From the NCBI GenBank assembly GCA_030737875.1, contig CM060915.1, forward strand, positions 357,985,863 through 358,049,862: DNA of 64,000 bases, in the 5' to 3' direction. The notes beneath the pieces were generated by a model. It made no database searches and was not told the DNA's origin. It saw only the letters and a list, made by a program, of their open reading frames with translations. Position numbers and translations under genes: made by a program. Origin of the DNA: Allium sativum. Its lineage: Eukaryota; Streptophyta; Magnoliopsida; Asparagales; Amaryllidaceae. How positions within the stretch are numbered: the stretch's first letter is position 1; the number at the start of each line of letters is the position of its first letter. This document shows, one piece after another, positions 10,698 to 24,560 of this stretch.

Positions 10698-13600
10698 TGT
10701 AACGAGTCGGATTTTGCCCGGCCTTAATCGATCGCAAAATCGATCAAAACCGTTCGAATCCCGCCTACGTTAACTTTGGGAATACGACACATCAGAACAA
10801 CAACAGCAGACTTTTATAACATTAATAATCAATGTCACATTAGAGTACAGAATATCAGAGTATATTGGCTAATAATTACAGCGGAAGATAATTTTACATG
10901 ATTTTAATACATTGCAGCGGAAACAAAAATAACTAAGACAGCGGAAGACTTCCAATGTTCTGGACACAACTTTAAGCTTCAATCCAGGATCCTGCTAAAG
11001 AGATAAACCGGTAGACAAACTGCTCGACTGCCCGTGTGGAAAGAGGGCACCCGAGTTTGCAAAAAGGTGGAAACAAACAACGGGTCAGTCGTGGGACTGG
11101 TGTGAGAATTCTTAACTAATAAATCACTATTAGTAGGGCAAATCCAAATACCATGCCGCTAATGCGGAACGGGTTTGCTCTAATGGATTGTCGTGCATAA
11201 AAGTGTCAAAAACAACTAATAAGTAAATCGTACAACAACGTTATGCTTTTTAGAAAAATGGAATCACCATAAGACCCAGGTCCCATCACACAATGCAACA
11301 CAAACCAGAGGATAGGGTTTTACCTTATAGTGATTAAACATGCTAAATACGGCAAATACGAGTTAATATTATTAGTAGTATATATCAAAACATTTCAAAG
11401 TAAATGTAGAAATCCTAGGAAGAATAGTATCCCATACTACTATGCCTCCATACTAGTAATACAATCAAATCCGAATGGGGTCGTATTGGGAATTGGTTTC
11501 CATCATGTGTCAAGGCTAGGGAGGAGCTCCTACCGATTCGAGACACTCTAGCTAATGTCTCAGGATCCCCCGTAGTGAACCCTTGGAAAGCTGCAGGGCC
11601 GGTCCGCCATACGAGTTGCGGATTATTTATTCCTGAACACACGTTTCCCAGTCCTATAGGACCTATCATCCGAGGCGCCTCATTCCATCATCCACATAAG
11701 TAAAATGTCGGGCCGTGTTAAAGCCCAAACACCACTTCTAGCTAGAAAGAAACGTGCTGCTCTCCCTGCGTTCCCTTCTCCCGTTTTAGACTCCGTCGCT
11801 GTGTCAGTCTCGCGAAGTCACGCTATACACAAAGCTATGCCTAAACAGGCTATGCTTTGATCGTCCCACAAGGCCTGCTTTTCAACAAAGCCTTGATCAT
11901 ATGCATCTTAGCATGCCACATCATCACACCATATCACACTACCAATCCTTTGCCGAAATATATGAACGGGTGTTAAGCAAGAGAATTAATTCTCCGCCAC
12001 CAAATATCCATACATTCGACATAAGATTAATAACATGATATATAATGGAGTACGATGTCAGACACACAATCCATTTATAAGCTTATGCTCTGGGTCTGAG
12101 CGAAAGCCAAACCCGTACAAATCAACACTACGTCCGGGCAACTCCTACTATTACCTTATCATGGTAGCGAGCCATTCTAAGGCAACAGTCATCATCGTCC
12201 ATTCGACGTGGAGATTTGACGGTCTTCAATCGCCGTCTTCCAATCTTGGATTTTTAAACGTCGTTTAGTTATTTGGAATGAGATAAACTCGGACTTTCCA
12301 AATAATCCTCGTATATATATATTTAAAATCCTTCTTACACATTAATAATTATTTTTATTAATGATTCATTCCTATTTTAATTATTTAAAATAATTAAATT
12401 TTTATATAACGGCGCCTTAAGTCCATGGGCGACTATGGCGCTGCATTCAACCAATTTTGATTTTTACATTTCTCATAATCTAACCGTGGGGTCTTAACGT
12501 AGTATATATCGTTGGAAAGATTTTTCCAAGACGGTCCTATCGGTTTCAGTTTCAAGAAAATCCGACGATCGGATCTTCTTGTATAGTCGTTTAAAAGTAC
12601 GATTTCAAAACGCGAACTACCACGCCCTATTCGTTTAATTTTACTTATATATATAATCATTGAATCATAATAACGTTGTTTGATTAAAACAACGCTCTAC
12701 ACAATTACCGATACTTACTAAATTTTAATTCATTTGAAAATGAAGATAATATTACGGCATCCTAAATTCATTCTTTCCTTACATTGAAAACGTAAATTCC
12801 ATCCTTTTTATTTACACAAAAATGTAATTTTAATTCCTATGCAAATTCCTATATTCTTTATTTACATGTAAAACAAATGTAAATTTTGATACATTCAAAA
12901 TCCTACTTTTAAATTACATATAAAAATGTAGATTTCAACTTCAATGTACATTCTCATCTTAGTTACATTAAAAAACATATTTTTACCGCATCCTAAATTC
13001 ATTCTTTCCTTACATTGAAAACGTAAATTCCATCCTTTTTATTTACATAAAAATGTAATTTTAATTCCTATGCAAATTCCTATATTCTTTATTTACATGT
13101 AAAACAAATGTAAATTTTGATACATTCAAAATCCTACTTTTAAAAATCCTACTTTTTAATTACATATAAAAAGGTAATTTTATCCTACGGTGTAATTCCC
13201 TATATAATTGCACATATAAAAATGTAGATTTTAACATACGATGAAATTTCCATGTTAATTACAAAGAAAAATGTAATTTTTAACATACGGCATTAATTCA
13301 CTTTATAATTTACATATAAAAATGTAAATTTTGACATACGATGGAATTCACTTGTTAATTACAAAGAAAAATGTAATTTCTGACATAAGTGCAAAATCTA
13401 CTTTAATTTAACATTATAAAAATGTAATTTTTCCTACTTTAATTCACAATAAAAATAATGTAAATTGCATAACGATGTAAATTTCACGACGTTGCGAATT
13501 TCCTACTTTAATTCACGATAAAAATAATGTAAATTGCATAACGACGTAAATTTCTCGACGATGCGAATTTCCTACTTTAATTCACGTTAAAATAATGTGA

Positions 13601-15504
13601 ATTGCATAACGACGTATATGATGATAGATTTATATATGATTCATAACCATAAGGCATACTTCAACAAATTTAAACGAGGAAAAATCTAATTTTTCCTACC
13701 GATCTATGTTTATAATTAACAGATCTATGAATAAAAATAATGGATCTACAACCATAGCATCACAACAATTTGAATCCATCCCATAGTAACATTTCATCGC
13801 AAATTCAATTGTGTTTGACTTTCAATTTCACATAACGCCATAATAATAATAATAATTAAATTAATTAAATTTAAATAAAAATAAATTCTCACATAGCTCG
13901 GATTTGAAAGGAAGGTTCGGATTCAACCAGATCTTGTGTTCAAAGTCACGGCAGTTACGGATCTGAAAGATTTCAATTCGAAGTTCATACAAATAAATCA
14001 GAACTGACTTTTAACAACTGTCGCTGTTACGCTTAAAAGCGTCGCAAAATCTGAAATATTCATACCTTAAATTTTCAGAAATGTTCAAAACTTTGAATCC
14101 AGATTTCGGGAGCTATAGTCGATGGTTTTGCGAACTGTTTGCGGGAGATTGGAGAGCTACGAGAGGTGGATGTTCGGCGAGAGGGGGGGACGTGCGGTTC
14201 GGCGAGGAGGGGGTGGGGGAGGCCGAACGGCGGCGGATTTGGGTGGAGGGTGCGGCGATTTCCGGCAACGAGATGGGTTGTGTTCGGTATGTATTCGAAG
14301 AGCTCGAAAATCTCTTCGAAACGTGATTTACGGCGAAGGATTTCGTTGAGAAACGAAGAAGAAATCAGAGTTTTAAGATTTGAAGCTTTATGGGTTTTGT
14401 TGCGGCTGAATCCATTGGGAAGAAGAAGGTTACTGTAGCGGACGGATATATATAATATAATATTAGGTTTAATTTATTAATTAATTAGCCCAATAAAGGT
14501 CCGTTTGGCCACTAACTCGGAATTTGGCCTGCTTACTGTTGTTCTTAAGGTTTTGACGCCTTCTGAACGCAATAGCGCTATTGCCGAAGTCCAATTCTGA
14601 AGTTAAATGCATGTTTCTTTTATTTTCAAATTAATTCTTTTATTTTTAATACGAACGTACTTTCTAATTTTACTGGGGTCACATATGAAGCAAGAAAAAT
14701 CCAAAAAAATTATTTTTGGCTTTCTTATGACAATACGATCCCAACAAAATTTATTTCGTTGAATTCTGAGACTGTTTGAAAAATGGCTATTTTTCAGTCA
14801 ATTAATTTTGACCGAAATTGACAAAACACAGTTTCTTTTGCCACGCTCACATACTAGCTTCAAAAATCATGAAATTTGAAACCTAGCCATAATTTTACAT
14901 CCCGGATCCAACAAAAGAAGTTTCGTCGAATTCCGAGGTCGTATGCAGAATGTCGATTTTCAAGGGCGATATATTTAATACTAAAAATACATTTTTAAAC
15001 AAATAATTTTCAAAACTCAAAATATATAAGTGTTTACTGTTTTTCAATGCAGAAACGTCATTCTGAACTCAATGGAAGTGGTTTCGAGTTCAAATTCCTT
15101 TATATGTGAAAAGTAGCCTTTCGGGTCATATATAATATATATAAATACTACAGCGACCTTTCTAAAAATTGAATTGGCCATAACTTTTGATTTCCGCTAT
15201 GAAATTTCAATTTTTCGGATTCGTTGAAAAGATATTTTTAAATAGATTTTAATATTTTTGGTTTCACTAAAATCCGTTAAATTTTGCGTCCTGTACGATC
15301 AGTCAAGGTTCAAGTTTGACTTTTCAAACTAGCGCGCTATTTCAAACTCTTTTTATAATTAAAATTAAATTATTCATTCTAACTTCGATTTAAATCAACT
15401 TTCAATCATTTTTATTTTAAGTAAATTATTTTAAATATCGAAAACTCATGAAAATCACTTAAAATAAATTTTTAAATTTACCCCCAAAATTCAGGGTTGT
15501 TACA
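10698..15504 (-). repeat. T LTR 2 (middle LTR)
   Basis: This 4807-bp copy has the same ends and internal layout as LTR 1: palindrome pair 11651-11681, short-palindrome array about 12750-13620, predicted intron 13963-14065, GC-rich leader about 14080-14400, TATA-like run about 14446-14460. It shares several indels with LTR 3 against LTR 1, for example the shorter A/T run after the TATA region. No gene is present. Open frames over the GC-rich leader are antisense and differ between copies. Confidence 0.93.
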
Positions 15505-15891
15505 GTCTCCCCCACTTAAAAACTTTTCGTCCTCGAAAAGGAACGAAGCTAAAAGTTGATTAATTATATATATATTTTCTCCATTGGTTTAAATAATTTT
15601 ATTCGTTGATTACTTTCAAATATATAACTTTTTATATATTCAAAATCATATTTTCCAAAATAGATTATAATTAATCACAAATACGTATATTATAGGCTTG
15701 CTACTCTCAACTCATTCTAGGGCATTACTAACCCCATCTCTAATGAGTTTTCTCATTCTAGGATACTGCTGATCCTATCTCTAATGAGTATTCTTATTGG
15801 ATATTACTAATCCAATCTCTGATGAATCTTTTGTTCAGTTCTAATGAGTTGTACCCCAAAGATTTGAGCTAACCAAAGCTCTGATACCAAC
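15505..15891 (-). other. T internal segment 2: polypurine tract, structured leader, primer-binding site
   Basis: The 387-bp segment is nearly identical to internal segment 1. The polypurine tract lies at 15506-15517, the hairpin region at about 15711-15829 and the primer-binding site at 15878-15889, all in minus-strand order. A short A/T indel accounts for most of the length difference. It contains no gag or pol. Confidence 0.9.
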
Positions 15892-18800
15892 TGTAACGAG
15901 TCGGATTTTGCCCGGCCTTAATCGATCGCAAAATCGATCAAAACCGTTCAAATCCCGCCTACGTTAACTTTGGGAATACGACACATCAGAACAACAACAG
16001 AAGACTTTTATAACATTAATAATAAATGTCACATTAGAGTACAGAATATCAGAGTATATTGGCTAATAATTACAGCGGAAGATAATTTTACATGATTTTA
16101 ATACATTGCAGCGGAAACAAAAATAACTAAGGCAACGGAAGACTTCCAATGTTCTGGACACAGCTTTAAGCTTCAATCCAGGATCCTGCTAAAGAGATAA
16201 ACCTGTAGACAAACTGCTCGACTGCCCGTGTGGAAAGAGGGCACCCGAGTTTGCAAAAAGGTGGAAACAAACAACGGGTCAGTCGTGGGACTGGTGTGAG
16301 AATTCTTAACTAATAAATCACTATTAGTAGGGAAAATCCAAAGACCACGCCGCTAATGCGGAACGGGTTTGCTCTAATGGATTGCCGTGCATAAAAGTGT
16401 CAAAAACAACTAATAAGTAAATCGTACAACAACGTTATGCTTTTTAGAAAAATGGAATCACCATAAGACCCAGGTCCCATCACACAATGCAACACAAACA
16501 AGAGGATAGGGTTTTACCTTATAGTGATTAAACATGCTAAATACGACAAATACGAGTTAATATTATTATTAGTATATATCAAAACATTTCAAAGTAAATG
16601 TAGAAATCCTCGGAAGAATAGTATCCCATACTACTATGCCTCCATACTAGTAATACAATCAAATCCGAATGGGGTCGTATTGGGAATTGGTTTCCATCAT
16701 GAGTCAAGGCTAGGGAGGAGCTCCTACCGATTCGAGACACTCTAGCTAATGTCTCAGGATCCCCCGCAGTGAACCCTTGGAAAGCTGCAGGGCCGGTCCG
16801 CCATACGAGTTGCGGATTAGTTATTCCTGAACACACGTTTCCCAGTCCTATAGGACCTATCATCCGAAGCGCCTCATTCCATCATCCACATAAGTAAAAT
16901 GTCGGCCCGTGTTAAATCCCAAACACCACTTCTAGCTAGAAAGAAACGTGCTGCTCTCCCTTTGTTCCCTTCTCCCGTTTTAGACTCCGTCGGTGTGTGA
17001 GGCTCGCGAAGTCACGCTATACACAAAGCTATGCCTAAACAGGCTATGCTTTGATCGTCCCACAAGGCCTGCTTTTCAACAAAGCCTTGATCATATGCAT
17101 CTTAGCATGCCACATCATCACTCCATATCACACTACCAATCCTTTGCCGAAATATATGAACGGGTCTTAAGCAAGAGAATAAATTCTCCGCCACTAAACA
17201 TCCATACATTCGACAGAAGATTAATAACATGATATATAATGGAGTACGATGTCAGACACACAATCCATTTATAAGCTTATGCTCTGGGTCTGAGCGAAAA
17301 CCAAACCCGTACAAATCAACACTACGTCCGGGCAACTCCTGCTATTACCTTATCATGGTAGCGAGCCATTCTAAGGCAACAGTCATCATTGTCCATTCGA
17401 TGTGGAGATTTGACGGTCTTCAATCGCCGTCTTCCAATCTTGGATTTTTAAACGTCGTTTAATTATTTGGAATGAGATAAACTCGGACTTTCCAAATAAT
17501 CCTCGTATATATATATATATATATTTAAAATCCTTCTTACACATTAATAATTATTTTTATTAACGATTCATTCCTATTTTAATTATTTAAAATAATTAAA
17601 TTTTTATATAACGGCGCCTTAAGTCCATGGGCGACTATGGCGCTGCATTCAACCAATTTTGATTTTTACATTTCTCAGAATCTAACCGTTGGGTCTTAAC
17701 GTAGTACATATCGTTGGAAAGATTTTTCCAAGACGGTCCTATCGGTTTCAGTTTCAAGAAAATCTGACGGTCGGATCTTCTTGTATAGTCATTTAAAAGT
17801 ACGATTTCAAAACGCGAACTTCCACGCCCTATTCGTTTAATTTTAATTATATATATATAATCATTGAATCGTAATAACGTCGTTTGATTAAAACAACGCT
17901 CTACACAATTACCGATACTTACTAAAATTTAATTCATTTGAAAATGAAGATAATATTACCGCATCCTAAATTCATTCTTCCCTTACATTGAAAATGTAAA
18001 TTCCATCCTTTTTATTTACATAAAAATGTAATTTTAATTCCTATGCAAATTACTATATTCTTTATTTACATGTAAAACAAATGTAAATTTTGATACATTC
18101 AAAATCCTACTTTTAAATTACATATAAAAACGTAGATTTCAACTTCAATGTACATTCTCATCTTAGTTACATTAAAAATCATATTTTTACCACATCCTAA
18201 ATTCATTCTTTCCTTACATTGAAAACGTAAATTCCATCCTTTTTATTTACATAAAAATGTAATTTTAATTCCTATGCAAATTCCTATTTTCTTTATTTAC
18301 ATGTAAAACAAATGTAAATTTTGATACTTTCAAAATCCTACTTTTAAAAATCCTACTTTTTAATTACATATAAAAAGGTAATTTTATCCTATGGTGTAAT
18401 TCCCTATATAATTGCACATATAAAAATGTAGATTTTAACATACGATGAAATTTCCTTGTTAATTACAAAGAAAAATGTAATTTTTAACATACGGCATTAA
18501 TTCACTTTATATTTTACATATAAAAATGTAAATTTTGACATACGATGGAATTCACTTGTTAATTACAAAGAAAAATGTAATTTCTGACATAATGCAAAAT
18601 CTACTTTAATTTAACATTATAAAAATGTAATTTTTCCTACTTTAATTCACAATAAAAATAATGTAAATTGCATAACTATGTAAATTTCACGACGATGCGA
18701 ATTTTCTACTTTAATTCACGATAAAAATAATGTAAATTGCATAACGATGTAAATTTCACGACGATGCGAATTTCCTACTTTAATTCACGTTAAAATAATG

Positions 18801-20711
18801 TGAATTGCATAATGACGTATATGATGATGGATTTATATATGATTCATAACCATAAGGCATACTTCAACAAATTTAAACGAGGAAAAATCTAATTTTTCCT
18901 ACCGATCTATGTTTATAATTAACAGATCTATGAATAAAAATAATGGATCTACAATCATAGCATCACAACAATTTGAATCCATCCCATAGTAACATTTCAT
19001 CGCAAATTCAATTGTGTTTGACTTTCAATTTCACATAACGCCATAATAATAATAATAATAATTAAATTAATTAAATTTAAATAAAAATAAATTCTCACAT
19101 AGCTCGGATTTGAAAGGAAGGTTCGGATTCAATCAGATCTTGTGTTCAAAGTCACGGCAGTTACGGATCTGAAAGATTTCAATTCGAAGTTCATACAAAT
19201 AAATCAGAACTGACTTTTAACAACTGTCGCTGTAACGCTTAAAAGCGTCGCAAAATCTGAAATATTCATACCTTATATTTTCAGAAATGTTCAAAACTTT
19301 GAATCCAGATTTCGGGAGCTATAGTCGATGGTTTTGCGAACTGTTTGCGGGAGATTGGAGAGCTACGAGAGGTGGATGTTCGGCGAGAGGGGGGGGACGT
19401 GCGGTTCGGCGAGGAGGGGGTGGGGGAGGCCGAACGGCGGCGGCTTTGGGTGGAGGGTGCGGCGATTTCCGGCAACGAGATGGGTTGTGTTCGATATGTA
19501 TTCGAAGAGCTCGAAAATCTCTTCGAAACGTGATTTACGGCGAAGGATTTCGTTGAGAAACGAAGAAGAAATCAGAGTTTTAAGATTTGAAGCTTTATGG
19601 GTTTTGTTGCGGCTGAATCCATTGGGAAGAAGAAGGTTACTGTAGCGGACGGATATATATAATATAATATTAGGTTTAATTTATTAATTAATTAGCCCAA
19701 TAAAGGTCCGTTTGGCCACTAACTCGGAATTTGGCCTGCTTACTGTTGTTCTTAAGGTTTTGACGCCTTCTGAACGCAATAGCGCTATTGCCGAAGTCCA
19801 ATTCTGAAGTTAAATGCGTGTTTCTTTTATTTTCAAATTAATTCTTTTATTTTTAATACGAACGTACTTTCTAATTTTACTGGGGTCACATATGAAGTCA
19901 GAAAAATACAGAAAAATTATTTTTGGCTTTCTTATGACAATACGATCCCAACAAAATTTATTTCGTCGAATTCTGAGACTGTTTGAAAAATGGCTATTTT
20001 TCAGTCAATTAATTTTGACCGAAATTGACAAAACACAGTTTCTTTTGCCACGCTCACATACTAGCTTCAAAAATCATGAAATTTGAAACCTAGCCATAAT
20101 TTTACATCCCGGATCCAACAAAAGTGGTTTCGTCGAATTCCAAGGTCATATGCAGAATGTCGATTTTCAAGGGCGATATATTTAATACTAAAAATACATT
20201 TTTAAACAAATAATTTTCAAAACTCAAAATATATAAGTGTTTACTGTTTTTCAATGCAGAAACGTCATTCCGAACTCAATGGATGTGGTTTCGAGTTCAA
20301 ATTCCTTTATATGTGAAAAGTAGCCTTTCGGGCCATATATAATATATATAAATACTACAACGACCATTCTAAAAATTGAATTGGCCATAAATTTTGATTT
20401 CCACTATGAAATTTCAATTTTTCGGATTCGTTGGAAAGATATTTTTAAATAGATTCTAATATTTTTGGTTTCACTAAAATCCGTTAAATTTTGCGTTCTG
20501 TACGATCAGTCAAGGTTCAAGTTTGACTTTTCAAACTACCGCGCTATTTCTAACTCTTTTTATAATTAAAATTAAATTATTCATTCTAACTTCGATTTAA
20601 ATCAACTTTCAATCATTTTTATTTTAAGTAAATTATTTTAAATATCGAAAACTCATTAAAATCACTTAAAATAAATTTTTAAATTTACCCCCAAAATTCA
20701 GGGTTGTTACA
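15892..20711 (-). repeat. T LTR 3 (5'-most LTR)
   Basis: This 4820-bp copy ends GTTACA at 20711 on the plus strand, followed by the duplicated TTACT. Features match the other copies: palindrome pair 16845-16874 (second palindrome GAAGCGCCTC, one substitution), array about 17955-18810, predicted intron 19169-19271, GC-rich leader about 19290-19620, TATA-like run about 19652. As the upstream LTR of a minus-strand element it would supply the promoter. Confidence 0.93.
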
Positions 20712-20757
20712 TTACTCTTGAACGTAACGTTTCCCAGTCGTATCTGCTCGTCATCTT

Positions 20758-20789
20758 GGTCATTATGGACCATCATTCGAGGTACCTCG
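20758..20789 (-). other. Paired palindromes in B LTR
   Basis: GGTC-attatg-GACC (20758-20771) is a 4-bp stem with a 6-nt loop. CGAGGTACCTCG (20778-20789) is a perfect 12-bp palindrome. Position and order match the pairs in the T and E LTRs. Loop bases differ while stems are kept. Confidence 0.55.
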
Positions 20790-21176
20790 ATTCCATCTCC
20801 ACATAAGTAAATTTGCCTAGACTCCATATCATGGCATCAATTTTTAGCTGAAAGGAAACATATGCCCTTTCTCTGGCGTCCATCATCTTATATTCGGCTC
20901 ATCCCGAGTTGTGAGGCCCTAGAGTCAACGTCCCACAAAGCTCTGCTTTCCAGCAAAAGTTTTGATCTATCTGTCAGTAGCACTCGGCATACAACATTGT
21001 CACTTCACATATAATTGGTATCTATTGATATATAACCCTATGAGTTCATAAGTCTTAGAGAAGAGTGTTAAGCTAAGAGAATAAATTATCTGCCACCAAC
21101 TAATATAACATCAATAGAAACTAATCGGTTATGTTGTGATGTGAAATATAATGTCAGACATACATCCATTTACAAG

Positions 21177-21469
21177 TAGGGGTGTAAATGGGTCAGACCG
21201 GATCGGATGGAGGTGTGTCCAAGCTCTGTCCTATAAGAGATTCGGATAAATACGGACCGGACAAGCATTAAGTTCTAAAACTATTCATACGAGTTGGACA
21301 ACGAGCGGGAAAAGTTCGAACAATATAAAAACATCGAACATTCTGATTGGACTGGACTCTGGTGTGTCCAAGATCTGTCCTATAAGAGAATCGGACGGAC
21401 ACAGACCGATCACCTTATAGTTTCGGACCGAGCCGGACAACGAACTATCGTGTCCGATATACAACCCTA
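21177..21469 (+). mobile_element. hAT-type MITE, 293 bp
   Basis: The element begins TAGGGGTGTA and ends TACAACCCTA, imperfect terminal inverted repeats of the hAT kind. It is flanked by a perfect 8-bp duplication TTTACAAG (21169-21176 and 21470-21477). The uninterrupted sequence 'catttacaagt' matches the related T LTRs ('catttataagc'), which lack the insert. Inside, 'ggtgtgtccaag' followed by 'tctgtcctataagaga' occurs twice. The short open frame at 21294-21557 runs across the right end of the MITE and is not considered a gene. Orientation is arbitrary. Confidence 0.88.
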
Positions 21470-23627
21470 TTTACAAGTTCGTTCTGGATCTGAACGAAAC
21501 CGAAAACACCTTATTACTTGTCCAATTAAGGAGAGAGACACTTGCATATCCATATAATCAACAAATACGTTCGAGCTACTGCCATATTAACCTTATCACG
21601 GGAGCTACCAAAGGCATCAGCAAGTAGTCCATTCGACGTGAAGATTCCCAGTCTTTGACTTTAATTTATCGTATAATTATTCAAAATGGATTGAACTAGG
21701 TCTTTTCAAATAATTAGCATCAAAACAAACTTCCTTATTGGATTATCAGCCTACCAATTAAGTCTCCTTCAATCAGAATTCACATCATAAGATTTATATC
21801 TTATTCTTAAACTTGGTTAAGCTTTTCGGCTTCCAAAAATCATCTATACAGTTTTTTTAACCTTATAAAAAGGTATACTAATGATTAGATTCAATTTGTG
21901 AATTTAAAATCCTTATTTTAAAATTTTCTTTACACCTGTTATAAAAACCGTTACAAAATAGCCAAATCCACTTTAGAAGTTTTATCATTCAAAACCATAT
22001 ATTAATGGTGCAAATCTCTTTCAAATCATTTATAATAATTTATAATGATTTTCCCTATTTTTCTTTATATAAAATAGACCATTTTTAACAAATCTTAATT
22101 ACAGGTCATTATGGGTCCTAGTGTTATTTATGTTCAAAATTGATTTGAACATTCCCCACGATCTAACCGTTAGTTTTCAAAACTCTACTTAACATTTAAC
22201 GTTCTTTTCATTACGGACCCAACAGTTCTTATCTTGGGAAAATCTGACGGTCGGATTTCCCGGTACACCAATGGGTCGTTCGCGAACAACCGTTGCGTTG
22301 CGAGTTCTGTTCTGACCATAATTCGACGTACATTATAAACCATATCGAATAGCTTCAAAAATATTTTATTTACTATATAACATATATATAATAATTTTCG
22401 GAAGCTATATTTTAATTTTTCAACTTCAAAATCAGCTATTATACTATTTAAATATTATAATATTATTTAAATCATTAAAATAATATTATTTTTCAAACGT
22501 CATTATTTTGAACCTAAACTTCTCTGACATTCGTTACAAAAATAATTGAGACAGTTTCGTAAAGGATTTTTTTTAAAACTTTCCCTGTATACTCAACTAA
22601 GCTTCACCTTTACCCTTTCTATTCTTTTTAAAATAAAAGTAGAATAGGCCTTAAATACTTTAAAATTTCTTCAAATTAATTTCTTTCTTTTAAAAATATT
22701 CATCATAATAACATAAACTTTGTGTTTATCCAAAATTGGACATCAAATTTGAACTTTTATTTTTCACCTATCATTATACTAATAAAATATTCATTAAAAC
22801 GTTTTATTTGATGGAGACTTAAGAATAATCACCTCTATTGGTTATACTTATCCAGTTTAACACATAACACTATATCATCCATCATAATAACATCCAATCC
22901 ACATATATAGTGGAATATACCATATAGGCCTTAAACCATCAACGCTTATATGGGTTGTCAATCAACAAATTAACCGCAATATCAATCAACGTCAATCATC
23001 AATGTCAACCAGTCATCATTCAATTACCTAACTAGGGTTCATGTCAATATCCATTAACCAATAATTAGTTAATTACTTTCTAATGACCATTTAAGGTTCA
23101 GTCAATTTCCAATGTCTACATCATTAGTTTTGAGTGTCATAAACCCAAGAATTACAAGTAGAACACTTAAAATCATATTTTTATCACCATAAGCATCACT
23201 AAACATTTTCATGAACTAATTTCATCAACCACGAGTCAATATATAACTTATAGAAGTTCACTAACTATAGTTAATATATAACTAGCCCTTTTAAGTTTAT
23301 AGGTTCTCACCTAGGGTTCCACTCTGTCAATCTTTAATCGGATGATATGCTAGCATTCCCAAAAGATTTTGGCATCCTCTCGGCATCACTAGAGAGTTTT
23401 GAAAAAAAAACTGGTAGAGTTTCAACGTGGTGGGTTTTGCGAACCAACAGACGAACGAACCAATGGGCATATATTTTGATTCGACGAGTAATTGGAAAGG
23501 GGTTTTGAGCCATAGGGATTCGACCTTGAGGATGTGTGCCCAGGGTCTCTGTTGTGAGGGCTATGGTGTGGTTGTGGGTCCAGGCATGGTCTATAGGGGG
23601 TGTGAATTTGGGTGAAATTGAAGCTAT

Positions 23628-23690
23628 GGGTGGTGATTTAGGGATTTAAGGGGTGATTTAGGGATTTAAGGGGTGATTTAGGGTTTTGGA
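23628..23690. repeat. 21-bp tandem repeat in B LTR
   Basis: Three copies of 'ggtgatttagggatttaagg' (the last diverged) sit in the GC-rich leader-like part of the B LTR. This is simple local duplication with no known role. Confidence 0.8.
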
Positions 23691-24463
23691 GAGGTGGTGG
23701 GGCTATGGCTCAAGGGGGAAGGGATGGAGGATTTCATCACTGGAGGGGAGAAGGTCCGGAGAATTGGGATAGGTGGTGGAAGAGGACATGTAGGTGGAGG
23801 CTTGGAGCTAAAGGAAGAATAAGGGAGGGTTAAAGAAAAGGAAAAAATGGAAAATGAGAAAGGAGAAAGAAGACTTGATTTTATGAGGATGGAATGGTAG
23901 TGCATTGATTAGGTGTAAGCTAGAGGGGAGAGGGGAGAAAACACAAGGAGGTAGTGTAGATATGTGACACCTCAAATAAAAACACTTGTGCTTTTGCACT
24001 TATTTAAAAGTTAAGTTCATTTGTGTCTTTTCACGCGTTTATCACTCGTATGATCAAACGGTAAGTCTGATTGATACAAAATTTTGAACCTTACTATATT
24101 TTATAGTTGCAGATCTAATGAAATAGGTCTCATCTAATTCGGAGTCTGTTTTACTACTGGTCTTATTATTTTATTACATTATTATTTAATTTTGACCAGT
24201 TGTCCCGATACGCATTTATTTTTCGTATGCTCACATACTAACTCCAAAAATTATGAAATTTGAAACCTTACGATTATTTGATGTTTTGGATCTGATAAAA
24301 TTGATTTCTTCAAATTCGCAGATCGTTTGAAAAATGTCTCTTTTTAAGCTATCAAAATAATATTAAATTATTGAATTTTTAAGTTGACTATAAATCCTTA
24401 AAATTAATTTAAATTTTAAATATAAAAAATTTCAAATTGGTTCCAAAATTTTAGGTCGTTACA

Positions 24464-24481
24464 ATCACCCTTACTTAAAAG
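24464..24481 (-). other. Polypurine-tract region of element B
   Basis: The minus strand reads CTTTTAAGTAAGGGTGAT directly before the LTR start TGTAACGACC. Upstream is GGGGACGAAA, the same box that precedes the tracts of T and E. Compared with E's AAGTGGGGGAGA the tract carries pyrimidine substitutions, so it is decayed. Confidence 0.65.
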
Positions 24482-24560
24482 AATTTCGTCCCCGAAGTTG
24501 GATGAAAGTAAAGCTGAAATCGAAATGATATATTAGAAATAAGTTTACCTCTCAAAAGAG

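Larger units (their letters stand above)
5484..20711 (-). mobile_element. Element T: triple-LTR non-autonomous Ty3/gypsy element
   Basis: The insertion is bounded by a perfect 5-bp duplication, TTACT (5479-5483 and 20712-20716). Its ends are TGTAAC...GTTACA. Internally it is LTR (5484-10296), 401 bp, LTR (10698-15504), 387 bp, LTR (15892-20711). Both short segments carry a polypurine tract next to one LTR and a Met-tRNA primer-binding site next to the other, in minus-strand orientation. There is no gag or pol. This resembles a LARD with an unusually small interior that became a tandem three-LTR structure, probably through unequal or intra-element recombination. One outer duplication around all three LTRs means it behaves as a single locus. 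Confidence 0.92.
20712..24463 (-). mobile_element. Element B, 3' LTR, proximal part
   Basis: After the second TTACT the B LTR resumes ('cgtttcccagtcg') and runs to 24463. There the minus strand starts TGTAACGACCTAAAATTTTG, just after a purine tract. It contains the paired palindromes (20758-20789), a hAT MITE (21177-21469) and a short tandem repeat near 23630. Without insertions this LTR is about 4.4 kb. Its layout parallels the T and E LTRs but the sequence is clearly diverged. The minus-strand frames at 23678-23999 are low complexity. Confidence 0.85.

Noticed and set aside
21294..21557. 87-codon frame
   Set aside because: It crosses the end of a hAT MITE into the B LTR and has no domain.
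23678..23999. Minus-strand Ser/Pro/Phe-rich frames
   Set aside because: Low-complexity reading of the purine-rich leader of the B LTR, with overlapping frames.
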